7,037 nt of DNA from JBGQDM01 sp041495845 (GCA_041495845.1 JBGQDM010000136.1:1-7037), one strand, 5' to 3'; positions 1-6,359 are shown, counted from the first letter of the stretch. The notes: generated by a model not told the origin, from the letters alone. A program made the numbers and translations.

Positions 1-127
1 CGTTGGTGTTGGGCGGTGCGCCAAAGCGGGTGGAACACGAGCAGAAAATCTTGGTGTCGGTCAGGAGTTGGACATGCACCTCGAGTCCGATGACCGGCTG
101 GTAGGTGGCGGCGGACGCGGCGGGCAT
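1..127 (-). CDS. gatB: Asp/Glu-tRNA amidotransferase subunit B, N-terminal fragment
   Basis: This is the start of GatB, the subunit of the GatCAB amidotransferase that activates and amidates misacylated Glu-tRNA(Gln) and Asp-tRNA(Asn) in the cytoplasm. The ATG is the complement of 125-127, and 42 codons plus one base remain before the window edge. The peptide reads MPAASAATYQPVIGLEVHVQ, then a stretch with KIFCSCSTRFGA and PNTN. The Y-x-PVIGLEVHVQL and KIFC-C-FG..PNTN blocks are the hallmark N-terminus of GatB/GatE proteins; the bacterial context favours GatB. The start is well placed, about eight residues before the conserved Tyr. It lies 47 bp behind the exported-protein gene on the same strand, so co-transcription is possible, but a TATAAT box directly before the ATG suggests its own promoter. 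There is no Shine-Dalgarno sequence. The rest of the gene lies left of the window. Confidence 0.93.
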   Translation of the reverse strand, partial: MPAASAATYQPVIGLEVHVQLLTDTKIFCSCSTRFGAPPNTN

Positions 128-133
128 GCGGGG

Positions 134-139
134 ATTATA
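134..139 (-). promoter_or_regulatory. Putative -10 box of gatB (leaderless type)
   Basis: The - strand reads TATAAT here, a perfect -10 consensus, with six bases (CCCCGC) between it and the gatB ATG. With usual spacing, transcription would begin at or within a base or two of the A of the ATG, giving a leaderless mRNA. No good -35 box sits 16-18 bp upstream; TTGATT is present but only 14 bp away. The octamer GCTATAAT also occurs before the ATG of the upstream gene. A GCTTG...CAAGC inverted repeat (140-161) lies directly upstream. Confidence 0.5.
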
Positions 140-174
140 GCTTGCGGTCGGAGAATCAAGCCGGTGCCGGAGAG

Positions 175-840
175 TCAGTTCTTCGGTGCGGCCGAACTGG
201 CCGGGGACTGTGGCACGCTCAGATATTTCTCCAGCGAAATTTCGAAATAAAGCAGGTCGCTCCCTTTACTGTTGCGCAATCCTGAAAGATAGAAGTTGGC
301 GCCAGCCAACGGTGCGGTGATGCCATCAACGTCGAAGAAGAGAAAGCCAGCCTGAGTAGAATGCGGTTCAATGGCTTTGGCGGCGAACTGGGCACGCTGA
401 ATCTCGTCGAGCGCTTCTCGCTTCACCGCTCCTTTCTTGCGCGGGAGCGGAATGGGATAGGGGCTGGGGCCGGAACTGCGCGGGCGGGCGATGCGGCGGT
501 AGAGGTCGTCTTCCGTGGCTGGGGCGAGCTTGGTACGCCGCGCGGTGACGAGTTGCACCTGCACGCTGTTCAGTGAGACTGGCATCGCAGAGTCATTGGT
601 AATGACAACGAAGACGGGCAGATAGCCGGATTCAAGCCAGTCGACCGTGAAGACGTGCATTTTTTCCGGCGTGTCGTAAGGGTCAATGGCGACGGTGACG
701 CCTTCGTCCGCATGTTCGTCACGGGCAGGATAGTTACGGGCGGGTTGCGTTGCGGGCATGATGAACTCGCGCCCAGCGAACGCAAGTACAGTGATGAGAG
801 CGAATAGCACTAGACCCGCGCGTTGAATCGCCCGCTTCAT
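175..840 (-). CDS. Exported protein of unknown function, 221 aa
   Basis: I do not recognise a named family. The protein starts with a positively charged n-region (K2, R3, R7), followed by a hydrophobic core at about residues 9-22 and an A-F-A site (20-22) that could be cut by signal peptidase I, so it is probably secreted or membrane-anchored in the periplasm. Residues about 47-105 look beta-rich, with GYLPVFVVITNDS and a following V-x-V-x-L strand, in the manner of an Ig-like or beta-sandwich domain. A Pro/Arg/Ser-rich segment (about 119-137) separates it from a second beta-rich part ending around residue 205, and the tail is Ala/Ser/Pro-rich. The ATG at 838-840 gives a typical signal peptide and has a TATAAT box 8 bp upstream. 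It is divergent from waaA and co-directional with gatB, 47 bp ahead of it. The gene is real by its length and signal peptide; its function is unknown. Confidence 0.8.
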   Translation of the reverse strand: MKRAIQRAGLVLFALITVLAFAGREFIMPATQPARNYPARDEHADEGVTVAIDPYDTPEKMHVFTVDWLESGYLPVFVVITNDSAMPVSLNSVQVQLVTARRTKLAPATEDDLYRRIARPRSSGPSPYPIPLPRKKGAVKREALDEIQRAQFAAKAIEPHSTQAGFLFFDVDGITAPLAGANFYLSGLRNSKGSDLLYFEISLEKYLSVPQSPASSAAPKN

Positions 841-841
841 C

Positions 842-876
842 TCGCTTAATTATAGCGATGTGCCGGGACAATCGCT
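842..876. repeat. Cluster of TCGCT/AGCGA half-sites in divergent promoter region
   Basis: TCGCT at 842-846 and AGCGA at 854-858 form a dyad with a 7-bp AT-rich centre. AGCGAT at 854-859 and ATCGCT at 871-876 form a second dyad with 11 bp between arms. The two + oriented copies are exactly 30 bp apart. The first dyad overlaps the - strand TATAAT box (849-854). This is what an operator for a dimeric regulator could look like, but the arms are short and chance is possible. Confidence 0.3.
849..854 (-). promoter_or_regulatory. Putative -10 box of the 221-aa exported protein gene
   Basis: TATAAT on the - strand lies eight bases (TAAGCGAG) before the ATG at 840-838. The predicted transcription start falls within about two bases of the start codon, so the leader would be absent or nearly so. 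No -35 consensus is seen at 16-18 bp. The upstream context GCTATAAT is identical to that before gatB. Confidence 0.5.
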
Positions 877-902
877 GCTGCTGCGGAAATTCTGCCACCG
901 GG

Positions 903-908
903 TAGAAT
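903..908 (+). promoter_or_regulatory. Putative -10 box of the LPS core operon
   Basis: TAGAAT matches five of six positions of the -10 consensus. It overlaps the first in-frame ATG of waaA (907-909) and is followed after 10 bp by a second in-frame ATG (919-921). If it is the promoter, translation must start at 919 from a leader of only a few bases. No clear -35 element is present. This would be the only evident promoter for the six or seven genes that follow. Confidence 0.4.
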
Positions 909-918
909 GTCCTTTCCC

Positions 919-2202
919 ATGTATGTCCTCTATAGTGCGCTGCTGGCGGCGGCCTTAGTGCTTGGGTTGCCGTACTGGCTGGTGCAGGCGCTGCGTCACG
1001 GCAAGTACCGGGCGGGACTGACAGAACGGTTTGGTTTTGTGCCCGCGAGAATCGTCGGCGATCAGCGGCCGGCGATTTGGGTGCATGCGGTTTCGGTGGG
1101 AGAAGTGCTGGCAGTCAGCCCGCTGGTCGAGCGGTTACGGCAGGAGTTCGCTGGCCACCGAGTCGTAGTCTCCACCACCACGGCAACGGGCCAGAAGCTG
1201 GCACGGAACCGGTTCGGAGCCGAAAACGTCTTCTATGCTCCGCTGGATTTTGGCTTCGCGGTAAAGGCTTATATGCGCGCGCTGCATCCGGCATTGGTGG
1301 TAGTGGCAGAAACCGAATTCTGGCCCAATTTTCTGCGCTTGACGAAGGCGACAGGAGCGCGGGTGGCGGTGGTGAATGCGCGCATCTCCGATCGATCGTT
1401 ACCGGGTTATCGCCGGTGGAGAAATTCGCTGCGGCGGGTGCTGGCCAATGTGGATTTGTTTCTGGCGCAAAGCGAGGAAGATGGGCGCCGGCTGGTGGAG
1501 ATTGGCGCAGTGCGAGCACGCGTCCAGGTTGGCGGCAACCTGAAATTTGATGCGCCACCCGCGGTCGATGTACCCGTGGTGCAGCAGCTTCGGCAGGCCC
1601 TGCGTGGCGCCGGTCCCGTGCTGGTTTGCGGTTCGACCATGGAAGGCGAGGAAGCGCTGCTCTTGCGGGCGTTCGAGAATATTGTGGCCGGCCAGCCGCG
1701 CGCGGTGATGGTGCTGGCGCCACGACATCCCGAACGTTTTGAGAAGGTGGCGGAACTGCTGCGCGCGATGCACATCACGCATTGGCGCCGCTCGCACTGG
1801 CATGGAGAGCCGCTTGGGGGCGGCGTACTGCTGCTGGATTCGATTGGAGAGCTAGCGCCGGTGTACGCGCTAGCCGACTTGGCATTTGTGGGCGGAAGCT
1901 TGGCGGGGCACGGCGGACACAACATTCTGGAGCCGGCACAATTCGGCGTGGCTGTCGTGACCGGAGTCTCTTACGAAAATTTCCGCGACATTGTGGAACT
2001 GTTTCGCGCCAACGATGCCGTGCGCATCGTAGGGCCGGCGGAGTTACCGCTCGTGCTGCTCGATCTGGCGAACGACGAAACGGCGCGCCGGGCTCTGGGT
2101 GCGCGTGCGGCGGCAACCCTGCGCCAACATGCTGGCGCCACCGAGAGGACGCTTCGTGCCTTGGATGCTTTGCTGCCGGCGGAGGCGCGCACCTTGCCAT
2201 GA
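919..2202 (+). CDS. waaA: Kdo transferase (3-deoxy-D-manno-octulosonic acid transferase)
   Basis: WaaA (KdtA, glycosyltransferase family 30) transfers Kdo from CMP-Kdo to lipid IVA at the inner membrane. Numbered from the ATG at 919 (427 aa, normal for the family), an N-terminal hydrophobic segment (about 1-20) precedes ERFG (36-39). WVHAVSVGE (54-62), the STTTATG block and ETEFWPN (131-137) mark the N-terminal lobe. APRHPERF (267-274) and GGSLAGHGGHNILEP (325-339) mark the CMP-sugar-binding C-terminal lobe. An ATG at 907 would add four residues (MSFP), but it overlaps a TAGAAT box, and MYVLYS looks like a natural WaaA start, so 919 is preferred. The stop overlaps the lpxK start as ATGA, implying translational coupling. 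Whether it adds one, two or more Kdo units cannot be read from the sequence. Confidence 0.95.
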   Translation: MYVLYSALLAAALVLGLPYWLVQALRHGKYRAGLTERFGFVPARIVGDQRPAIWVHAVSVGEVLAVSPLVERLRQEFAGHRVVVSTTTATGQKLARNRFGAENVFYAPLDFGFAVKAYMRALHPALVVVAETEFWPNFLRLTKATGARVAVVNARISDRSLPGYRRWRNSLRRVLANVDLFLAQSEEDGRRLVEIGAVRARVQVGGNLKFDAPPAVDVPVVQQLRQALRGAGPVLVCGSTMEGEEALLLRAFENIVAGQPRAVMVLAPRHPERFEKVAELLRAMHITHWRRSHWHGEPLGGGVLLLDSIGELAPVYALADLAFVGGSLAGHGGHNILEPAQFGVAVVTGVSYENFRDIVELFRANDAVRIVGPAELPLVLLDLANDETARRALGARAAATLRQHAGATERTLRALDALLPAEARTLP

Positions 2203-3143
2203 ACACGCTGGGCTCGATTTACGGTGCCGTCGTGGGAGCGCGAAACGCGCTCTATGAGCGCGGCGTGTTGCGCGTGCGGCGGTTGCGCGGGCCGGTGGTC
2301 AGCGTGGGCAATCTCTCCGCGGGCGGTTCTGGAAAGACTCCGTTTGTCATTCTGCTCGGGCAGTTGCTGCAAGCGCACGGAGTCAAGTTCGATGTGCTTT
2401 CGCGAGGATACGGGCGGGCCAGCCGCGGCGTAGCGCTGGTGCGGCCAGAGGGAACGGCGGCAGAATTTGGCGACGAGCCGCTGCTCATCGCCCGACGCCT
2501 GGGCGTGCCCGTCATGGTGGGGGAGAGCCGCTACGAAGCGGGCCTTGCCGCAGAGAAGAAGTTTGGGCCACACCTGCATCTGTTGGACGATGGATTTCAG
2601 CATCGCGGCTTGGCGCGCGAAGTGGACATCGTTCTTGTGAATGCCGAGGATGGTAGCGATCGATTGCTGCCGTTGGGCAGATTGCGGGAGCCCTTGAGCG
2701 CGTTGCGGCGGGCGCACGCGGTAGTCATGGAAGGGGCGGTCCCCGATTTTTTGCCGCCGGGCAGTCCGCCGGTCTGGACCATTCGGCGCGGCATTCAGCT
2801 ACCTGCCATGCCTCTGCGGCCGATCGCGTTTTGCGGGATTGCACGGCCCTCGCGTTTTTTTCACCAGTTGCACGCGGCGGGTGTGGGGTGTGCTGCCGAG
2901 ATTGGCTTTCGCGACCATCATCGCTACACCGCGGCGGACGTGCGCGAACTGTTGCGCCTGCGGGAAGAAAAAAACTGTGGCGGGTTTGTGACCACCGAAA
3001 AAGACATCATCAACCTGGTCCCGCACGCGGCGGCGCTGGTCCCTCTGGCGGTGGCTCAGGTGACGATGGAGCTGGTGGAGGCGCAAGCCTTCGTGCGCGC
3101 GCTGCTAGAGACCACCACGCAGCATGGCCGCGGCAGGGTATGA
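2199..3143 (+). CDS. lpxK: Tetraacyldisaccharide 4'-kinase
   Basis: LpxK phosphorylates the 4' position of the tetraacyldisaccharide-1-phosphate lipid A precursor to give lipid IVA, at the cytoplasmic face of the inner membrane. The ATG at 2199 sits in an ATGA overlap with the waaA stop and yields 314 aa, the usual length. The N-terminus (LGSIYGAVVGARNALYERG) is the typical LpxK amphipathic lead-in. The P-loop is GNLSAGGSGKTP (37-48), with Ser where many homologues have Thr. SRGYGR (68-73), GDEP (91-94), DDGFQHR (130-136), FRDHHRY (237-243) and the late VTTEKD motif are all present, so the enzyme looks intact. A GGAGG stretch lies 13 bp before the start, rather far for a Shine-Dalgarno sequence. 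The frame stays open upstream to 1782, but that part is a shadow of waaA. Confidence 0.95.
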   Translation: MNTLGSIYGAVVGARNALYERGVLRVRRLRGPVVSVGNLSAGGSGKTPFVILLGQLLQAHGVKFDVLSRGYGRASRGVALVRPEGTAAEFGDEPLLIARRLGVPVMVGESRYEAGLAAEKKFGPHLHLLDDGFQHRGLAREVDIVLVNAEDGSDRLLPLGRLREPLSALRRAHAVVMEGAVPDFLPPGSPPVWTIRRGIQLPAMPLRPIAFCGIARPSRFFHQLHAAGVGCAAEIGFRDHHRYTAADVRELLRLREEKNCGGFVTTEKDIINLVPHAAALVPLAVAQVTMELVEAQAFVRALLETTTQHGRGRV

Positions 3144-3168
3144 GAGAATTTCGTTTTCCTTTGTCCCC

Positions 3169-4200
3169 ATGACTACTCGCACCCACCCCAATCAAGACAC
3201 GCTGCGGCTGAAGAAGCTGGTGGAGTCCTTTCCCCGGTTGACGGTGACGGTGTTGGGCGACCTGGTAGCTGACGAATTTGTTTTCGGCGAGATTTCGCGC
3301 GTGTCGCGGGAAGCGCCGGTGCTGATTCTGCGGCATCGCGAGCGTACGGTGGTGCCGGGCGGGGGCGCGAACGCGGTGTATAACCTCGCTGATCTGGGGG
3401 TGAACGTGCTTCCGGTCGGCGTTGTGGGACGCGACGAAGCGGGGCGGCTGCTGATCCAACGTTTCCGGCAAAAGCACATTCCAGTGAGCGGCGTGTTACA
3501 GGAGAAGAGTTGCGCCACCGTAACGAAGACCCGCATTGTGGCCGGCATGGAACACACCTGGCGGCAACAGGTGGTACGCGTGGATCGCGAACCGGAGATG
3601 CCGCTGAGTGTGCTCGTGGGCCGGGAACTAGCGGCGGCGGCGCGCCAATGCGCCAAAGCCTCCGATGCGCTGCTGGTTTCTGACTACGGCTACGGGGCGG
3701 CAACGCCGGAGATTCTGGATGCGGTGCGAGTCCGGGGAATCCCGGTGACGCTGGATTCGCGCCACCGCATGCTCGCATTTCGCGGAGTGACGGCGGCCAC
3801 GCCGAACCAACCGGAAGTGGAGGAAGCGCTCGGCGGAAAATTCGGCGACGATTGGAAGCGGCTGGTGAACGCGGGCGAGGCTATTCGCAAACGCATGAAG
3901 CTGGAAAGTCTGGTGATCACACGCGGACGCGACGGCATGGCGGTTTTGGCGCAAGGCGAACGAGCGGTGGACATCCCGATTTTCGGCAGCGATGAAGTTG
4001 CCGACGTCACCGGAGCGGGTGACACCGTGATTGCCACGTTCACGGCGGCGCTGGCTGCTGGTGCGAGCGCGTCAGACGCAGCGCAATTAGCCAACTACGC
4101 CGGCGGAATTGTCGTGATGAAGCGCGGTACGGCGACGGTTTCCCAAGCCGAGCTGCTGCATGCGCTGGAGCAATCGCCGCCGGCGGTGCGGCCACATTGA
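3169..4200 (+). CDS. rfaE1: D-glycero-beta-D-manno-heptose-7-phosphate kinase (HldE kinase domain)
   Basis: This PfkB/ribokinase-family protein phosphorylates heptose 7-phosphate at C1 to give the 1,7-bisphosphate for ADP-heptose synthesis. From the ATG at 3169 it has 343 aa. The N-terminal block GDLVADEFVFGEISRVSREA is the RfaE1 signature (usually GD.M.DE...G...R.SPEAP), followed by PGGGAN (63-68), ATPNQPEVEEALG, LVITRG, and the DVTGAGDT anion hole and catalytic-base motif (GAGD 282-285). An upstream in-frame ATG at 3124 would add 15 residues and overlap lpxK; those residues resemble translated leader, so 3169 is preferred, though neither start has a Shine-Dalgarno sequence. A weak -10-like GAGAAT lies at 3144-3149 in the 25-bp gap. 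Its stop overlaps the next start (TTGA). RfaE1 and RfaE2 are separate proteins here, not the fused HldE of enterobacteria. Confidence 0.92.
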   Translation: MTTRTHPNQDTLRLKKLVESFPRLTVTVLGDLVADEFVFGEISRVSREAPVLILRHRERTVVPGGGANAVYNLADLGVNVLPVGVVGRDEAGRLLIQRFRQKHIPVSGVLQEKSCATVTKTRIVAGMEHTWRQQVVRVDREPEMPLSVLVGRELAAAARQCAKASDALLVSDYGYGAATPEILDAVRVRGIPVTLDSRHRMLAFRGVTAATPNQPEVEEALGGKFGDDWKRLVNAGEAIRKRMKLESLVITRGRDGMAVLAQGERAVDIPIFGSDEVADVTGAGDTVIATFTAALAAGASASDAAQLANYAGGIVVMKRGTATVSQAELLHALEQSPPAVRPH

Positions 4201-4679
4201 GCAATGCGGGAAAAATCGTGAGCCGGGAAGACTTGCGGCAGCGCGTGGCGGAATGGCGCGCCGCAGGGCAACCAGTAATTCTGACCAACGGCTGCTTTGA
4301 CCTATTGCATGTGGGCCACGTGCGTTACCTGCGCGGGGCGAAGGCGCTGGGTGGAAAGCTGCTGGTCGGCGTCAATTCGGATGAAAGCGTGCGCGTGCTG
4401 AAAGGTGCGGGGCGGCCCTTGATGCCGGCGCACGAGCGCGCGGAGATCCTGGCAGCCCTCGAAGACGTGGACGCGGTGGTGATTTTTTCCGAACCAGACG
4501 TGCGCGCCCTGGTGCGCGAAGTGCGGCCGGATTTTCACGCCAAGGGTACGGACTACACCGCTGAATCCGTTCCCGAGGCCGACGAAGTCCGCGCCTGCGG
4601 CGGGCGCGTGATGATTGTGGGTGATGCCAAGGACCATTCCACCAGCGACTATCTGAAACGTCGCGGGCCAGCTTCCTGA
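4197..4679 (+). CDS. rfaE2: D-beta-D-heptose 1-phosphate adenylyltransferase (HldE nucleotidyltransferase domain)
   Basis: This cytidylyltransferase-fold enzyme joins ATP and heptose 1-phosphate to make ADP-D-glycero-beta-D-manno-heptose. It has 160 aa from the TTG at 4197, the size of stand-alone RfaE2. NGCFDLLHVGHVRYL includes the HxGH nucleotide-binding motif (HVGH 38-41). Further family blocks are GVNSDESVRVLKG, a HERAEIL segment corresponding to the usual DRAEVL, KGTDYT, ADEV, a glycine pair (GGRV), and a closing HSTSDYLKR. The TTG overlaps the rfaE1 stop as TTGA, and it retains the KIVS lead-in common in homologues. A GTG at 4218 (seven codons in) is the alternative start and has a somewhat better GGGA upstream. 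Adenylyl rather than other nucleotidyl transfer is inferred from pairing with rfaE1 and the heptosyltransferase. Confidence 0.92.
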   Translation: MSNAGKIVSREDLRQRVAEWRAAGQPVILTNGCFDLLHVGHVRYLRGAKALGGKLLVGVNSDESVRVLKGAGRPLMPAHERAEILAALEDVDAVVIFSEPDVRALVREVRPDFHAKGTDYTAESVPEADEVRACGGRVMIVGDAKDHSTSDYLKRRGPAS

Positions 4680-4680
4680 G

Positions 4681-5778
4681 ATGAGCGCATCCAGTCCAGG
4701 CTTCGCACCGGCGATCGAGCGGTTGCTGATCGTGCGCTTGAGCGCGATGGGCGACGTGCTGCACACGCTGCCGGCGGTGTTCGCGCTGCGCGCGGCGTTT
4801 CCTCAAGCCATGCTTGGCTGGGTCATCGAAGAGCGCTGGCAGGAATTGCTGTGCACCCTCTGGTACCCGCTGCACGGCCGCCGCTCCGAGCAACGGCCGT
4901 TGGTGGATCGCGTGCATCTGGTGAACACGCGCGACTGGCGGCGGACGCCGCTGGCACCGGGCACGTGGGAACGCGTCGCCGTCAGTCTCAGCGATCTTCG
5001 CGGGGGGCGCTATCAGGTCGCCGTGGATATGCAGGGAGCGGTGCGCTCAGCACTGTTGGCGCGGCTTTCTGGTGCTCCGACCGTGTACGGGTTTGCCCAA
5101 CCGCGAGAAGCTGCGGCCAGCATGTTCTACACGCGGAAGGTCCTGGCACGCGGGCGGCATGTCATCGAACAAAATTGTTCTCTGGCTGAGGCGGTGATGC
5201 GCGCGGAGTGTGCGCCTCCAAAAGTAGAACTGCCACACGACGCGCTGGCCAAGCAATGGTGCGAGCGCGAGTTGCAAGAGTTGGGGCAGTCGCGTCTGGT
5301 CCTGATGAACCCGGGCGCCGGCTGGGGCGCAAAGCGGTGGCCGGCGGAACGTTATGGCGCAGTCGCCAGAGCGCTTGCGGCAGAAGGTTGCAGAGTGTTG
5401 GTGAACTTTGGGCCTGGAGAAGAGGACCTCGCCGCCGCCGTGGAAAAAGCCAGCGACGGAGGAGCGCGCGGCGTGAAGTGTTCTCTCGGTGAGCTCATTG
5501 CCCTCACGCGCCGCGCACATTTATTTGTCGGCGGCGATACCGGCCCGCTGCATCTGGCGGCAGCGCTGGGAATTCCCGTGGTGGCAATCTTCGGGCCCAC
5601 GGACCCGGCGCGGAACGGGCCTTACGGAGCGTCCTCTCGAACCAGAAGTGTGGTGCTGCGCAGTGCGGCCAGCATCACCAGTCATGCGCGGCGGCGTGAT
5701 CCAGAAGCCGGGTTGCTCACCATTGAAGCAGGCACCGTGCTGGCAGCGGTGCGCCAATTGCTGGGAAGTGCGCCATGA
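4681..5778 (+). CDS. waaC: Heptosyltransferase, WaaC (heptosyltransferase I) type
   Basis: This GT-B enzyme of glycosyltransferase family 9 transfers L-glycero-D-manno-heptose from ADP-heptose to the Kdo of the inner core at the cytoplasmic face of the inner membrane. It has 365 aa, slightly longer than enterobacterial WaaC. The acceptor-side motif IVRLSAMGDVLHTLPA contains the Asp (D25) matching the proposed catalytic Asp of WaaC. Next come VDRVHLV, a W-R-x-x-P segment, VAVDMQGAVRSALLARL and a FYTRK block, all WaaC-like. The donor side has NPGAGWGAKRWPAERYG and GGDTGPLHLAA (284-294), then FGPTDPARNGPYG. WaaC is favoured over WaaF by GDVLHTLPA and the DxQG...SALLARL region, but some donor-side features resemble WaaF/RfaF, so the exact acceptor is not certain. 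It begins one base after rfaE2 and ends in an ATGA overlap. Confidence 0.85.
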   Translation: MSASSPGFAPAIERLLIVRLSAMGDVLHTLPAVFALRAAFPQAMLGWVIEERWQELLCTLWYPLHGRRSEQRPLVDRVHLVNTRDWRRTPLAPGTWERVAVSLSDLRGGRYQVAVDMQGAVRSALLARLSGAPTVYGFAQPREAAASMFYTRKVLARGRHVIEQNCSLAEAVMRAECAPPKVELPHDALAKQWCERELQELGQSRLVLMNPGAGWGAKRWPAERYGAVARALAAEGCRVLVNFGPGEEDLAAAVEKASDGGARGVKCSLGELIALTRRAHLFVGGDTGPLHLAAALGIPVVAIFGPTDPARNGPYGASSRTRSVVLRSAASITSHARRRDPEAGLLTIEAGTVLAAVRQLLGSAP

Positions 5779-6308
5779 GTTGGAGTCGCATTGCCAGGCG
5801 GATTCGGGTGCCATTGGGATTCGCGCTGGCGCTTGCCTATGTCGCGCTCGCGCAAGCGACTCGCGGTTCGCTGCTTGCCGGGATTTGCCTTGCCGCCGCC
5901 GGGCTCTGGGTCCGTGCCGCGGCGTCCGGACACGTACGCAAGAATGAAACGCTGGCGACTTCGGGCCCTTACGCCTACACGCGCAACCCACTCTACCTCG
6001 GCTCGATGATGATGGCGACAGGCTTCGCCATTGCCGCGCGGAATTGGTGGATTGCAGTGCTGCTGGTCGCGATGTTTACCCTGGTGTATTGGCCGGTGAT
6101 CCGCTCCGAAGAAGCGTTTCTGCGGGAGCGGTTTCCGGAATACCCGGAATACGAACGCCGTGTGCCGCGGTTGCTGCCTCGGCTTCGTGCCCCAGAAGAT
6201 ACCGGAGGGCATTTTTCGTGGGCGCTCTACCGGCAGCACCACGAGTACAATGCCAGCATTGGTGCCGCATTGATGTTGGCTGTGCTGGTGGCGAAGATGC
6301 TGTGGTGA
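5775..6308 (+). CDS. Membrane methyltransferase, isoprenylcysteine/phospholipid methyltransferase family
   Basis: This is a 177-aa integral membrane protein of the ICMT/PEMT superfamily, which uses S-adenosylmethionine to methylate lipids or prenylated substrates within the membrane. Hydrophobic segments lie at about 12-28, 32-50, 72-88, 91-109 and 158-176. The SAM-binding signature is clear: TSGPYAYTRNPLYLG (62-76) matches the family T.GPY.Y.RHP.Y.G, with Asn71 where His is common. R-S-E-E (110-113) and EYERRVPRLLP (125-135) match the usual R..EE..L....EY..Y..RVPR..P. After this a roughly 40-residue extension carries RQHHEYNAS and a last membrane segment. The ATG overlaps the waaC stop, with GGGAAG as a fair ribosome site. 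The substrate is unknown; the tight coupling to core genes suggests an envelope lipid or LPS component, which is inference. Confidence 0.85.
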   Translation: MSWSRIARRIRVPLGFALALAYVALAQATRGSLLAGICLAAAGLWVRAAASGHVRKNETLATSGPYAYTRNPLYLGSMMMATGFAIAARNWWIAVLLVAMFTLVYWPVIRSEEAFLRERFPEYPEYERRVPRLLPRLRAPEDTGGHFSWALYRQHHEYNASIGAALMLAVLVAKMLW

Positions 6309-6318
6309 CGAGGCTAGC

Positions 6319-6359
6319 GGGAACAAATCCCATCGGAAAATTCCAATCCTCTTGTTCCC
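6319..6359 (+). other. Inverted repeat over the presumed DUF3108 start codon
   Basis: GGGAACAA (6319-6326) and TTGTTCCC (6352-6359) are perfect 8-bp inverted arms with 25 bases between. The loop holds a smaller dyad, GGAAAATTCC (6335-6344). The 3' arm begins with the TTG taken as the start codon of the next gene. In mRNA the stem would hide that codon. No U-run follows the 3' arm, so it is not a standard intrinsic terminator. The pairing is read by eye and no folding energy was calculated. Confidence 0.4.

Noticed and set aside
68..250. 60-codon open frame on the + strand near the left edge
   Set aside because: It is antisense to the gatB N-terminus and to the end of the exported-protein gene, and its Gly/Arg-rich product has no features.
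1115..1723. 202-codon open frame on the - strand inside waaA
   Set aside because: It is an antisense shadow, very rich in Pro, Arg and Ala, with no domain, and lies wholly within conserved waaA.
1782..2198. Possible N-terminal extension of LpxK
   Set aside because: The frame is open, but the residues are Gly/Arg/Ala-rich shadow of waaA. The natural LpxK N-terminus begins at the ATGA overlap.
1971..2717. 248-codon open frame on the - strand across waaA and lpxK
   Set aside because: It is antisense to two well-supported genes, has no recognisable motif and reads as Arg/Ala/Gln-rich translation typical of high-GC shadow frames.
2854..2974. Runs of seven T (2854-2860) and seven A (2968-2974) in lpxK as possible frameshift sites
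   Set aside because: The reading frame continues through both with family-consistent residues on each side (SRFFHQ and REEKNCGG), so no frameshift is needed.
3173..3778. 201-codon open frame on the - strand inside rfaE1
   Set aside because: It has a low-complexity Pro/Arg/Ser composition, is antisense to a conserved kinase, and has no ribosome site or motif.
6309..6351. Intrinsic terminator between the methyltransferase and DUF3108 genes
   Set aside because: A stem can form, but no U-run follows it, and the 3' arm is inside the next coding sequence.
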